10,436 bases of DNA from JABEVB01 sp049965775 (GCA_049965775.1 JBMFVX010000107.1:1-10436); one strand, 5' to 3'. Counted from the stretch's first letter, positions 1 through 7,562 are shown. Translations and numbers: made by a program. The notes: generated by a model from the letters alone, not told the origin.

Positions 1-499
1 CTGTATCAGACCGTAGCCAACCACTTCGCAGGAAAACCCACACCCTCACTGCTTCCTTCAGGTCCGTGAACGGTTACCTTCACCAAAGAGGACATCGAAC
101 GATGCCCGCTCGGCCGACAAGTTTTCGCTGGCGATTTCATCGCTCATGTCGTGTCGCGACCTTCCATGTCTATGCGGGCAGGCGCCTTCCCCAATGGCTT
201 CCCATAAATCCATCGGAGCAATGCGTGGCCGCGCATGAGGTTTTTCCGGCTGAACCGAGCCGGAACAGGGCAGTGCACATATTCACCACCCTTAGCCAGA
301 TTATCGCCTATGGTTATCTGACCTCCAAGAAAAATCAAACAACAATTTCTGCAGTAAAGCGGGGTTACGCTGCGGACATTCGGCGGCATATACAGGGCCG
401 CACCCTCAACCACTTATGGGACTTGCCTGGGCAAAACCGGTGCGTGCCATGCGGTTGCAAATGACCTGCGAGAATTGTTTGCGGCGCGAGGCAGATTTG
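1..499. other. Left flank without a defensible gene
   Basis: I see no convincing complete gene here. Plus-strand frame 1 is open from the window edge to 207 except for one TGA at 67-69; it could be the 3' tail of a gene entering from the left, but there is no start in the window and no family I recognise. Other open stretches (66-464 plus, 144-413 minus, 58-147 minus) overlap one another and have implausible compositions or no support. A perfect 8-bp inverted repeat lies at 244-251 and 258-265 with a 6-base loop. It has no T-run on its 3' side on either strand, so I do not call it a terminator. Confidence 0.5.
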
Positions 500-1327
500 T
501 TACTGTACGGGCACAACCACCAGCACGCTCTCTTTGGGGGGTACCTTGTCTGTGGCGCACAAAAACTCTACGCCGATGGAAAAGGGCGCGTTGTGGGGTT
601 TTACCGGGGCTATCACTAAAAAATGGCCCGGTGGAATGGGCGTGGAAATCTGTAAGTTTGAGAACACATGTCGTACGGGTTGCACTCCGCCGACAATGCC
701 TACCGCGCCGCCTGGCCGCGCAAAATGAACTGCGCCCGAATCCACGGCTGGCTCGATTTGTACGATCGTGTTGCCGGTGCTTTTTTGATAGTGCATGGCA
801 AGGAGCATAACATTGTCGCATCCGCGGTAGCTGCGCACGTGCGGCGTGCCGTCCGCACTGTGGTAGACCACAAGCTCACGTCGAATGGCGGCATGGGTAA
901 GAATGGTAATCGCAGCCACGCCGTTAATTTGGCAGAATTCGGGTTTGGTGCTGGCCCCGGGCACATCTATCAGTTTGCGAATGTTGGGCCATACATTAGT
1001 TTTGGCTACGCCTGCCCGCAAGCCATTAAGTCTTAACAGCATTGATGATTTTGCGCCGGCCTTATCCGGCTTGAGGTAGTTCCATACCTTGGGCTGATTG
1101 GTAAACGTCCCGGCGGGCAGCACCATCTGATAAACCCAAGCCATGGCGGGCGGGCGGGTTGGCGGTGCGATTGTTGGGTTTGGTGGCACGGGCGGCGTTG
1201 GAATAAGGCGGCCCGATGGTGATGAACCTTGGGCGGGAGGCACTGCGGGCTTAGATGAGCAACCGGCCAGCATCAAGGCAAGCCCAATTGCCGCAGCTTT
1301 GCCGACGGCATTGGTCAGTGCTCTCAT
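500..1327 (-). CDS. Predicted lipoprotein of unknown function
   Basis: The product is about 275 residues. The N-terminus has a basic n-region, a hydrophobic stretch and a lipobox LAGC with the acylated Cys at residue 23, followed by Ser-Ser. By the rule known from proteobacteria, Ser at +2 would favour outer-membrane sorting. Residues 25-60 are a Pro-rich linker; the remaining roughly 215 residues form a mixed, probably beta-rich globular part that I cannot assign to a family. It holds a stretch near LRLNGLRAGVAKTNVWP and a hydrophobic C-terminus ending VVVPVQ. An upstream in-frame ATG at 1354 would add nine residues. Neither start has a clear Shine-Dalgarno sequence; I chose 1327 because it gives the more usual signal-peptide length. 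The gene stands alone, with 222 bp to the 62-residue gene upstream. The signal peptide makes a real gene likely; the function is open. Confidence 0.8.
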   Translation of the reverse strand: MRALTNAVGKAAAIGLALMLAGCSSKPAVPPAQGSSPSGRLIPTPPVPPNPTIAPPTRPPAMAWVYQMVLPAGTFTNQPKVWNYLKPDKAGAKSSMLLRLNGLRAGVAKTNVWPNIRKLIDVPGASTKPEFCQINGVAAITILTHAAIRRELVVYHSADGTPHVRSYRGCDNVMLLAMHYQKSTGNTIVQIEPAVDSGAVHFARPGGAVGIVGGVQPVRHVFSNLQISTPIPPGHFLVIAPVKPHNAPFSIGVEFLCATDKVPPKESVLVVVPVQ

Positions 1328-1549
1328 AGTACGGATGGTGCAAAAAACCTTCATGGCGGGCCATCATACGGTATGCGGCGGCGAGTTGTCATGGCGATGG
1401 TTAAAATGAATGAGTCGTCATTTGCTGCGAGTCACAGAATGCAAGCAAAAGACAAGTGCGGCGGTGCGGCGCATGCGATGCGATGCCAGACCTGCCGACA
1501 GGCATCCTGGGGGCCTTGCCCCGGCCGTACGAAAACGTCTTTGGCGTAT

Positions 1550-1738
1550 TTAACTTTGTGCCAACCGATGCGCCAGTTTTCGCTGCGCCAAAAACTGCGG
1601 CAGACACGCGATCGGGTGCGTGGTGCGAACGCGTTCAAGGTATGCTTTAAGGTCTTCTTCCTTAAAACGTTCGAGAAACTCCATGGCTGCGGTGCGGTTG
1701 AACTTGAGAATGTTGTCAATGATCTCGCGTTTGCTCAT
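1550..1738 (-). CDS. Small helical protein, 62 residues, function unknown
   Basis: The predicted protein begins MSKREIIDNILKFNRTAA and continues with an acidic/basic amphipathic segment (about residues 19-36) that should form helices. The C-terminal third is basic and less regular. The start at 1738 is supported by AGGA at 1748-1751, nine bases upstream; the same frame extends to 1819, but the extra residues look non-coding. The pattern of an Ile/Leu-rich first helix, a conserved-looking Asn-Arg-Thr-Ala turn and a Phe-Leu-x-x-Phe helix resembles short planctomycete proteins I have seen described only as hypothetical. That resemblance is from memory and not verified. There is no signal peptide or membrane segment, so it should be cytoplasmic. 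It could be a small adaptor or DNA/RNA-associated protein, but nothing in the sequence decides this. Confidence 0.68.
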   Translation of the reverse strand: MSKREIIDNILKFNRTAAMEFLERFKEEDLKAYLERVRTTHPIACLPQFLAQRKLAHRLAQS

Positions 1739-1979
1739 GCTTCGGCATCCTTTCCGAAAGAACCACAATATGTTGACACGTCGGCCAGCTCCTGCCCGTT
1801 GGGTTGTGGTGGCCGACAATACCGTTGCACTGTTTAACCGTGCGTGATGGCCCGCGATCGCAGGCGGTTCATCCGATTCAAGATATTCGGTTAAGAGCAG
1901 CTTATTTCTTCAATATTATTAGTCGAAATGGGCGACTGAGCATTTATAGGACGCAGCCAACTTTTATTTTTCACATGCC

Positions 1980-3002
1980 TCAAAAGTTAAGCGCCATACC
2001 AAATGACACGAAGGGTTGGTTGGTTATGGACGCAAATGATCTTGCATCGCGCGCGTCAAACCCCTGTGCAAACTCCTGGTTAAATACATAGCCGCCGCTG
2101 ATGTTTCCCTTTAAATGCCGCAGCAGGCTGAACTGCACTCCGGCGGCCACACTGTCGTACGAGATAAATAACCGATCGCTCGTGGGGTATGAATCTACGC
2201 GGAAAGCGCCCGTGCGTGTCTCAAAGTCGGTAAAGAGCGCGATGGGCTTGATGATTTGGTAAGCAAGTTCGGCCCGGCCGTCAAAAGGCACCTCATACTT
2301 GAGGCTAAGCGTTGTGCGCGGCAGAAAAGTCCAGTTAAGGCTGGTTTCGGGCAGGCCAATGGTGTAAGAAAACGTCTTGTCGCGATGCTGAAATGCAAAG
2401 CCGGGCAGCGGAACATCGGGCATGAACTGGCTGTTTCCGTTGTAGCCCAAATAAAACGCCAGCGTGTCGTGCTTGTTGAGCCGGGTATAGGTAAACAGTG
2501 ATGCAATGCCATAAACCGCGTGGGCATCGTTGAAGGGCGTGCTGCCTGCATAGCCGGCGCCAATGCTGAAGCCGACGTTCCATTTGCCGATTTTGGCCAA
2601 CCCCAAATCAAGCCGCAACGACTCGGCGCTAAGTTGCCGCGGCAGCAGCGGGCTGGTGGTTCCCAAATTAATGTAATCGAGCGAATAGCTTGCATCTTCG
2701 CTGTCGCGCGAGGTTGGCTGAAAGTTTACGGTTCCCTCCGAATGCATCCACGAAAGCTGGGCCGGCGAATGGTCGTTGCGTACGGTCCCTTTTGATTCCA
2801 GCACATAGGAATTATTTATATCGAGCAAGTCCCAATACGATGCGGCGGGTGAAGCGGCCGGCACACCTTGCGGCACCTCGGTCGCTGGGGCAGCCGGTGC
2901 GGTGGTCGTTTGGCCGCTGCCGGGGAGCGCGCCGCTCAAGATTGCCACAGCAGCACACGTGGCCATCAACATGTACCGAATGGAAGCGTATGGGCGACTC
3001 AT
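1980..3002 (-). CDS. Predicted outer-membrane beta-barrel protein
   Basis: The 340-residue product has a basic N-terminus, a hydrophobic signal segment (about residues 9-26) and a cleavage region around Gly-Ser-Gly-Gln. A Thr/Ala/Pro-rich linker runs to about residue 55. The rest alternates polar and hydrophobic residues in many short stretches rich in Tyr, Phe, Gly and Asn, and the chain ends in Asn-Phe. A C-terminal Phe is the usual Bam-recognition signature of outer-membrane barrels. The start at 3002 is supported by GGAG at 3011-3014, eight bases upstream; the frame extends to 3101 without better signals. I cannot name the family with certainty; uncharacterised barrels of the DUF6268 type are one possibility. 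No ligand-binding or enzymatic motif is visible, so a porin-like, structural or transport role remains open. The gene has its own probable promoter and lies 212 bp after the dus gene. Confidence 0.82.
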   Translation of the reverse strand: MSRPYASIRYMLMATCAAVAILSGALPGSGQTTTAPAAPATEVPQGVPAASPAASYWDLLDINNSYVLESKGTVRNDHSPAQLSWMHSEGTVNFQPTSRDSEDASYSLDYINLGTTSPLLPRQLSAESLRLDLGLAKIGKWNVGFSIGAGYAGSTPFNDAHAVYGIASLFTYTRLNKHDTLAFYLGYNGNSQFMPDVPLPGFAFQHRDKTFSYTIGLPETSLNWTFLPRTTLSLKYEVPFDGRAELAYQIIKPIALFTDFETRTGAFRVDSYPTSDRLFISYDSVAAGVQFSLLRHLKGNISGGYVFNQEFAQGFDARDARSFASITNQPFVSFGMALNF

Positions 3003-3072
3003 TGATTCTTCTCCAAATGTATTGCCGCGCAGCCGGGTTACATCCGTCCACATTCCGCCGACAGAGCCGATG

Positions 3073-3101
3073 ATAGTAGTGTCGCGCATCGCCAATCGCA
3101 A
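3073..3101 (-). promoter_or_regulatory. Candidate sigma-70-type promoter for the beta-barrel gene
   Basis: On the minus strand TTGCGA (3096-3101) and TACTAT (3073-3078) are separated by 17 bases; each matches four of six consensus positions. Transcription would start near 3066 and give a leader of about 65 bases before the ATG at 3002. This is a match by eye in a phylum whose promoters are poorly known, so it is only a candidate. Confidence 0.28.
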
Positions 3102-3214
3102 ATACGTACCCGGCGATGATTTACGAGGTTTGAACCTTCACGATGGCTCCGGCTGAAGCGGTGCATTCTAAAGCGCACATCCTTGACGGTATTGGGTGCA
3201 GGGGAGCGGTGTGA

Positions 3215-4294
3215 TTATGCGGCGGTGTGGGCCGGCTCGGCGATTTCATTTTCGGACATCGCCGCCGCCAAGGGCCACGCAGGCGAGTCAATCGTCTCGG
3301 CGCATCGGCCTGCGTCATACTCTGCCCGCCACGCCAGAAATGCGTCAATCGCCCGATCAAAATCTTCCGGCGAGTTGATGATGCGCATGGCGTCGCGCAA
3401 CTGCCGACATGGGTTAAGGTGCTTGGCGTACCAGCTTATTCGCTTGCGAAACTCGCACACGGCTACGCGTTCGTTGCGGTATTTGATAAGGTTATAAAAG
3501 TGATCGCGCATCATGCGGCATTTCTCTTCAACGCCGGGGGGCGATGGGATCACGCCGGTGGTAAGGTAGCTGTGTGTGTCGCGAAAAATCCAGGGTGCGC
3601 TCAGCGCCGCCCGCCCGATCATAACGCCGGCGCAGCCGGTGCGGGTGATCATTTCTTTGGCGTCCTGCGGCGATTTGATGTCTCCATTACCGATAACCGG
3701 TATCCGCCGAACTGCCTGCACGACGGCGGCTATGCCATCGTGCCGCACGGAGCCGTGAAAGCGCATTTCGGTGGTGCGGCCATGCACCGTAACCGCGGCA
3801 ATGCCAATGTCTTCAAGGCGACGGGCAAGCTCCGGCGCGACGATGCGGTTGTCGTCCCAGCCGAGGCGCATCTTGGCCGTTACCGGCACGCGCCGTACGG
3901 AGCGAACAATTTGCTCAGTAATGCGCAACGTGCGATGAATATCGCAAAGCAGAGCAGAGCCGCCGTCGCGTTTGGTGATTTTGTCTACCGGACAACCCAT
4001 GTTGATGTCTACAATGGCGGCGCCATGGTCTTCGGCCCAGCGGGCGGCTTCGCACAGCCGCGAGGCGTCCGAGCCATAAAGCTGCATGGCCAGAGGCGAA
4101 TCATTCTCGCAGGTAGCGGCAAGTTCCATGGATCGCTTATTTTCGCGGAGCACGCCTTCCGGGCAAAGCAGGTCGGTGCACGCCAGGGCAACGCCGCCGC
4201 AGGCCCGCGCCACGAGCCGGAAGGACAAGTCGCAATAGCCCGCAATGGGCGAGAGCAAAAGATTGCCGGAAAGTTTTACGGATCCAATGTTCAT
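3215..4294 (-). CDS. dusB: tRNA-dihydrouridine synthase, DusB type
   Basis: The 359-residue protein is an FMN enzyme that reduces uridines in the tRNA D-loop with NAD(P)H. The TIM-barrel motifs are in order: SPIAGYCDLSFR near residues 15-26, the catalytic Cys101 in NMGCPVDKITKRDGG, Lys141 in TAKMRLGW, His171 in VTVHGRT, IGNGDI at 201-206 and the phosphate-binding MIGRAA at 225-230. The helical C-terminal domain with FRKRISWYAKHL follows, then a tail of about 30 residues beyond the usual DusB end. The frame opens with TTG at 4339, and ATGs occur at 4309, 4303 and 4294. I chose 4294 because MNIGSVKLSGN aligns with the normal DusB N-terminus; none has a good ribosome-binding site. The three Dus subfamilies are similar, so B is the best fit rather than proven. 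A DUF167 gene lies upstream on the same strand. Confidence 0.95.
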   Translation of the reverse strand: MNIGSVKLSGNLLLSPIAGYCDLSFRLVARACGGVALACTDLLCPEGVLRENKRSMELAATCENDSPLAMQLYGSDASRLCEAARWAEDHGAAIVDINMGCPVDKITKRDGGSALLCDIHRTLRITEQIVRSVRRVPVTAKMRLGWDDNRIVAPELARRLEDIGIAAVTVHGRTTEMRFHGSVRHDGIAAVVQAVRRIPVIGNGDIKSPQDAKEMITRTGCAGVMIGRAALSAPWIFRDTHSYLTTGVIPSPPGVEEKCRMMRDHFYNLIKYRNERVAVCEFRKRISWYAKHLNPCRQLRDAMRIINSPEDFDRAIDAFLAWRAEYDAGRCAETIDSPAWPLAAAMSENEIAEPAHTAA

Positions 4295-4406
4295 AAGCAC
4301 CATGTTCATGGGGCAAATACCCAGCCTGGCCGCTTGCAAAAAGGCCTGCCGAGCGCCCTAAGCGCCCGCTGCTGAAGCCGCGGTTATTCTACCAGTTTTC
4401 GCGCGT

Positions 4407-4434
4407 ATTATCTGAACCGGCCCCATGGGCTAAA
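4407..4434 (-). promoter_or_regulatory. Weak candidate promoter for dusB
   Basis: On the minus strand GATAAT (4407-4412) matches five of six -10 positions. The only -35 candidate is TTTAGC (4429-4434), 16 bases upstream, which matches three of six. It would give a leader of about 105 bases. The call rests on the -10 alone. Confidence 0.2.
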
Positions 4435-4470
4435 TGGGAGCTGCGCGGCTGTACCGCGAGAGCAGGGGAA

Positions 4471-4500
4471 CTTGCAGCAACTTGCAGCAACTTGCAGCAG
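4471..4500. repeat. Three tandem copies of a 10-bp unit
   Basis: CTTGCAGCAA occurs three times head to tail (4471-4480, 4481-4490, 4491-4500); the last copy differs only in its final base. The array lies between the end of the DUF167 gene (4536) and the start of dusB (4294), upstream of the weak dusB promoter candidate. One unit is close to one DNA helical turn, so repeated protein contacts are possible, but replication slippage is the simpler explanation. Confidence 0.85.
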
Positions 4501-4535
4501 GTGAGGGACGATAGGGCAGTCACCTCAGCGTGCGC

Positions 4536-4907
4536 TCAACTGATGCCTGTAATACGAATGACTTTGCGCGGCGTAAAGGCTCCCTTTATAACGTGGACAG
4601 CTCCAGGGCGTACGCCAAACACCCTGGCCATTGCACACAGCAGTTCATCGGTGGCCTTGCCATTTTCAGGTGCGGCGGCAACATGCACCTGCAGGTAGCC
4701 GCCGACCACTTTGCCCAGCCTGAAATTGCCGCTGCGCGGGTGCACTTTCACGCAAACAATCAGATCGCTCCCTTCCCGTCGCGAGCAGGCCCCAAGGTCA
4801 AGACCTTGCGCAGCAAGTTGCTGCAGTGCCGCCGGCAATACCGCTGCCGAGCCTGCCGCGCTTGCGGAGGTCTTTACGACATGAACGCTTAATTTATGGC
4901 CTTTCAT
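4536..4907 (-). CDS. DUF167 / YggU-family protein
   Basis: Residues 47-121 match the small alpha/beta DUF167 fold: a strand with VCVKVHPRSG, a strand GYLQVHVAAAPENGKA, a helix with LLCAMARVFGV and the final VHVIKGAFTPRKVIRI. The family is widespread and often lies beside tRNA- or membrane-related genes, but its biochemical role is not established. The usual GKAN is GKAT here. The first 45 residues are Ala-rich, do not belong to the domain and are unusual, because typical members are about 95-110 residues and begin just before the first strand. The ATG at 4907 has no clear Shine-Dalgarno, so a later non-ATG start or a genuine extension are both possible. The gene faces away from the aquaporin gene across 159 bp and precedes dusB on the same strand. 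Confidence 0.85.
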   Translation of the reverse strand: MKGHKLSVHVVKTSASAAGSAAVLPAALQQLAAQGLDLGACSRREGSDLIVCVKVHPRSGNFRLGKVVGGYLQVHVAAAPENGKATDELLCAMARVFGVRPGAVHVIKGAFTPRKVIRITGIS

Positions 4908-5066
4908 CCCAAGCGTTTTACGCGAAAATCACCAGAATGCAATAATCCAATCGCCACATTAAATATTTCGTCTGGACTCTCGCCCTCGAACCCTGACCTC
5001 GCTCGCTTGGTACAAATACCAGCGTCTCGTTTGTAGTTTGTGGGCTTCTTGGCGTACAACATAGGC

Positions 5067-5936
5067 ATGACGCAAACCCAAACGCAACCCCAAACCATCG
5101 CGCGGCCCATTACCAAGCCGCAGGCACTTTCGCCTGGCCAGGCGATAAGGACACATTGGCCGCTGTATCTTATTGAGGGCTTTTTGCTCGCGTGTTTTAT
5201 GATCTCGGCCAGTGCGGCCACCATTGTATTTATGGGGGCGCACTCGCCCGTCGCCCATGCCATCACCTCGCCCTGGCTGCGGCGCATCGGTATAGGCATT
5301 GCCATGGGCGGTACCGCGGTGCTGCTTATTTATTGCCCGTGGGGCAAGCGTTCGGGGGCGCACATGAACCCCGCGTTTACCCTGAGTTTCTTATGGCTCA
5401 AAAGACTTGCCCCGGCCGATGCGTTGGGCTATGCCGTGGGGCAGTTTGCCGGCGGAGCCATCGGGGTGTTGGCGGCCGTTGCGATGTTTGGCAATGCCAA
5501 AATGAGCCAGCCCACGGTAGATTATGTTGTAACCGTTCCCGGCCCGTGGGGCGATGGTGTTGCATGGTTGGGCGAATTTGCCATTGGCTTTATTTTAATA
5601 GCCGTGGTGCTGCTGCTCAATCGCTCACCCAAGCTGGCACCGCGCACCGGCCTGGTATGCGGCGTGCTGATTGCCTTGTTTGTTATTTTTGAATCGCCGC
5701 TGTCGGGCTTCAGCATGAATCCAGCCCGCACGTTCGGCTCGGCGGTGGTGGCAAATGTGTGGCAGGCGTGGTGGATTTACTTTACCGCGCCCATTTTGGG
5801 AATGTTGATGGGAGTTGAAACGCACAAGCAAATTGTTGAAGACCATCGCGTTTTGTGTTTACGATTGAATCATTGTCCAAAAACCCCTACGCTTCACGCA
5901 TGCAACTGCCTGGCGGAAACAACGCCTGCGGCATAA
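5067..5936 (+). CDS. Aquaporin/glycerol-facilitator (MIP) family channel
   Basis: The 289-residue membrane protein should form a six-helix channel for water or small neutral solutes. Both signature half-helix motifs are present: SGAHMNPAFTL with Asn101 and SGFSMNPARTF with Asn218. Hydrophobic segments lie near residues 30-52, 73-91, 117-137, 168-188, 195-212 and 228-249. By ungapped alignment to E. coli AqpZ from memory, the selectivity filter would be Gly81, Val206, Phe215 and Arg221. It lacks the Phe/His pair of strict water channels and shares Phe-Arg with GlpF, so a wider, less polar pore is inferred. The C-terminal tail holds Cys264, His269, Cys270, His277, Cys279 and Cys281. I prefer the ATG at 5067 to the GTG at 5040, but both lack a strong ribosome-binding site. 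The GMC oxidoreductase starts 34 bp downstream, so cotranscription is likely. Confidence 0.92.
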   Translation: MTQTQTQPQTIARPITKPQALSPGQAIRTHWPLYLIEGFLLACFMISASAATIVFMGAHSPVAHAITSPWLRRIGIGIAMGGTAVLLIYCPWGKRSGAHMNPAFTLSFLWLKRLAPADALGYAVGQFAGGAIGVLAAVAMFGNAKMSQPTVDYVVTVPGPWGDGVAWLGEFAIGFILIAVVLLLNRSPKLAPRTGLVCGVLIALFVIFESPLSGFSMNPARTFGSAVVANVWQAWWIYFTAPILGMLMGVETHKQIVEDHRVLCLRLNHCPKTPTLHACNCLAETTPAA

Positions 5937-5970
5937 CGTTGCCGGCCTTACACAACCTGAAAGGAAACCC

Positions 5971-7518
5971 ATGGCTGCATCAAACGATTACGACATCATC
6001 ATTATTGGCACAGGTGCCGGCGGCGGAACGCTCGCGCATAGGCTGGCACCCTCCGGAAAAAAGATACTGCTGCTGGAGCGCGGCAGTTGGCTGCCTGCCG
6101 AAAAAGAAAACTGGGATGCCTCCAGCGTGTTTGTGCAGAACCGTTATGTTTCTCAAGATAACTGGTACGACAAAGATGGCGCAAAGTTTCAACCGGGCAG
6201 CCATTACTTTGTCGGCGGCGCCACCAAAATGTTTGGTGCGGCGCTGTTTCGGCTGCGCAAGGAAGATTTTGGCGAAATCCGCCACCACGATGGCATCTCC
6301 CCGGCGTGGCCTATCGCCTACGACGAGCTTGAGCCGTACTACCTGCAGGCCGAGCGGCTTTATCAGGTGCATGGGCAGCGCGGCGAAGACCCTACCGAAG
6401 GGCCATCGTCAGGGCCATACGCCTACCCGGCCATCAGCCATGAGCCGGTGATAGCGCGAATCGCGGAGCACTGGCAGAAAGCGGGCTATCATCCGTTTCA
6501 TGCGCCGACGGGCGTCATGCTTAATGAGGCCGCAAGGCACGAAGGCCGCTGCATTCGCTGTAATACCTGCGATGGTTTTCCGTGCCTGGTGGGCGCCAAG
6601 TGCGATGCGGAGCACATATGTGTGCGTCCGGCGCTTAAATATCCCAACGTGACGCTGCTGACCAATGCCCAGGTTCACAAGCTTGAAACCAGCCCTTCCG
6701 GTCGCGAGGTGACACGCGTGTGGGCTAACTGCGGCGGCCAGGACCGGGCCTTTACGGCAGGTATTGTGGTTGTGTCAGCCGGGGCCGCAAATTCCGCCCG
6801 CCTGCTGCTGCTGTCAGCCAACGATAAGCATCCGCGAGGTTTGGCCAATGGGTCTGACATGGTGGGACGCAACTACATGTTTCATAATTCGGCGGCGCTG
6901 GTGGCGCTGACCCGCGAGCCAAATACAACCGTGTTTCAAAAGACGCTCTCGCTCAACGACTTTTACTTCAAGGCCGACGATTTCGACTACCCGCTGGGCA
7001 ATATTCAGATGATTGGTAAGTCGCTCGGGCCGATGTTCAAGGGCGACGCCCCCAAGTTTGCACCGGGTTTTTCGCTTGAGGAGTTAGCTAAACACGCTAT
7101 AGACTTCTGGCTCACCACCGAAGACCTGCCCATGGCCGACAATCGGGTGAGCTTGAACAGCAAAGGCGAGATTCAACTCAACTATACATTCAACAATCAA
7201 GAGCCGATGAAACGGTTGCGCGGCAAGTTGCAGCAGCTTATGGAACATGCCGACATGCACCCACACCTGATTCCAAATCATCTTTACCTGGGCAAAACCA
7301 TTCCCATTGCCGGCGTGGGGCATCAGGCCGGTACGCTGCGGTTTGGCCGCGACCCCAAAACGAGCGTGCTGGATGTAAACTGCAAGACCCACGAGTTGGA
7401 TAATCTTTACGTTGTGGATACGAGCTTTTTCCCGAGCATTGGGGCGGTCAATCCGTCGCTGACGGCGATGGCCAACGCGCTGCGCGTGGGCGACCATCTG
7501 CTGGCGCGATTGAAGTAA
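5971..7518 (+). CDS. FAD-dependent GMC-family oxidoreductase
   Basis: The 515-residue enzyme belongs to the glucose-methanol-choline family, which oxidises alcohols or sugars with FAD. The dinucleotide-binding motif GTGAGGG lies at residues 13-19 and is followed by the ERG acidic end of the fold. The C-terminal domain has His451 in GVGHQAGT and Asn494 in AVNPSLTAMANALR; their 43-residue spacing equals that of the catalytic pair in glucose oxidase. Residues 194-217 contain six cysteines (194, 197, 200, 205, 211, 217), with Cys-Ile-Arg-Cys-Asn-Thr-Cys at the start. There is no signal peptide or Tat motif, so it should act in the cytoplasm. The start is fixed by AAGGA at 5961-5965, five bases before the ATG. 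It follows the channel gene closely, which suggests that the channel supplies its substrate. The substrate and electron acceptor cannot be read from the sequence. Confidence 0.93.
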   Translation: MAASNDYDIIIIGTGAGGGTLAHRLAPSGKKILLLERGSWLPAEKENWDASSVFVQNRYVSQDNWYDKDGAKFQPGSHYFVGGATKMFGAALFRLRKEDFGEIRHHDGISPAWPIAYDELEPYYLQAERLYQVHGQRGEDPTEGPSSGPYAYPAISHEPVIARIAEHWQKAGYHPFHAPTGVMLNEAARHEGRCIRCNTCDGFPCLVGAKCDAEHICVRPALKYPNVTLLTNAQVHKLETSPSGREVTRVWANCGGQDRAFTAGIVVVSAGAANSARLLLLSANDKHPRGLANGSDMVGRNYMFHNSAALVALTREPNTTVFQKTLSLNDFYFKADDFDYPLGNIQMIGKSLGPMFKGDAPKFAPGFSLEELAKHAIDFWLTTEDLPMADNRVSLNSKGEIQLNYTFNNQEPMKRLRGKLQQLMEHADMHPHLIPNHLYLGKTIPIAGVGHQAGTLRFGRDPKTSVLDVNCKTHELDNLYVVDTSFFPSIGAVNPSLTAMANALRVGDHLLARLK

Positions 7519-7554
7519 AACAAGTCGCGGCGGGGCGGGCCGGCGGCTTTTGTG

Positions 7555-7562
7555 CACGGCTC
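7555..7562. repeat. Left copy of 8-bp target-site duplication
   Basis: CACGGCTC abuts the first base of the left terminal inverted repeat and is repeated exactly on the far side of the element at 7735-7742. Confidence 0.75.

Noticed and set aside
58..464. Small frames at 66-464 plus, 144-413 minus and 58-147 minus
   Set aside because: They overlap one another on both strands. The last starts in a 4-base overlap with the second and has plausible composition, but none has a recognisable family or decisive start signal.
1854..1861. GCGATCGC octamer as a cyanobacterial HIP1 site
   Set aside because: Only a few such palindromes occur in the window, far below HIP1 density, and the genes do not look cyanobacterial.
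3227..4375. Long plus-strand open frame of 382 codons opposite dusB
   Set aside because: It is fully antisense to a gene with intact catalytic motifs, and its composition is Arg/Gly/His-rich with no domain; a typical shadow in GC-rich DNA.
4471..4500. CRISPR-like array
   Set aside because: The units are 10 bp, directly tandem and without spacers, and there are no cas genes in the window.
5005..5023. Short hairpin upstream of the aquaporin gene as an operator or terminator
   Set aside because: The stem is only five clean base pairs with no T-run, and such stems occur often by chance.
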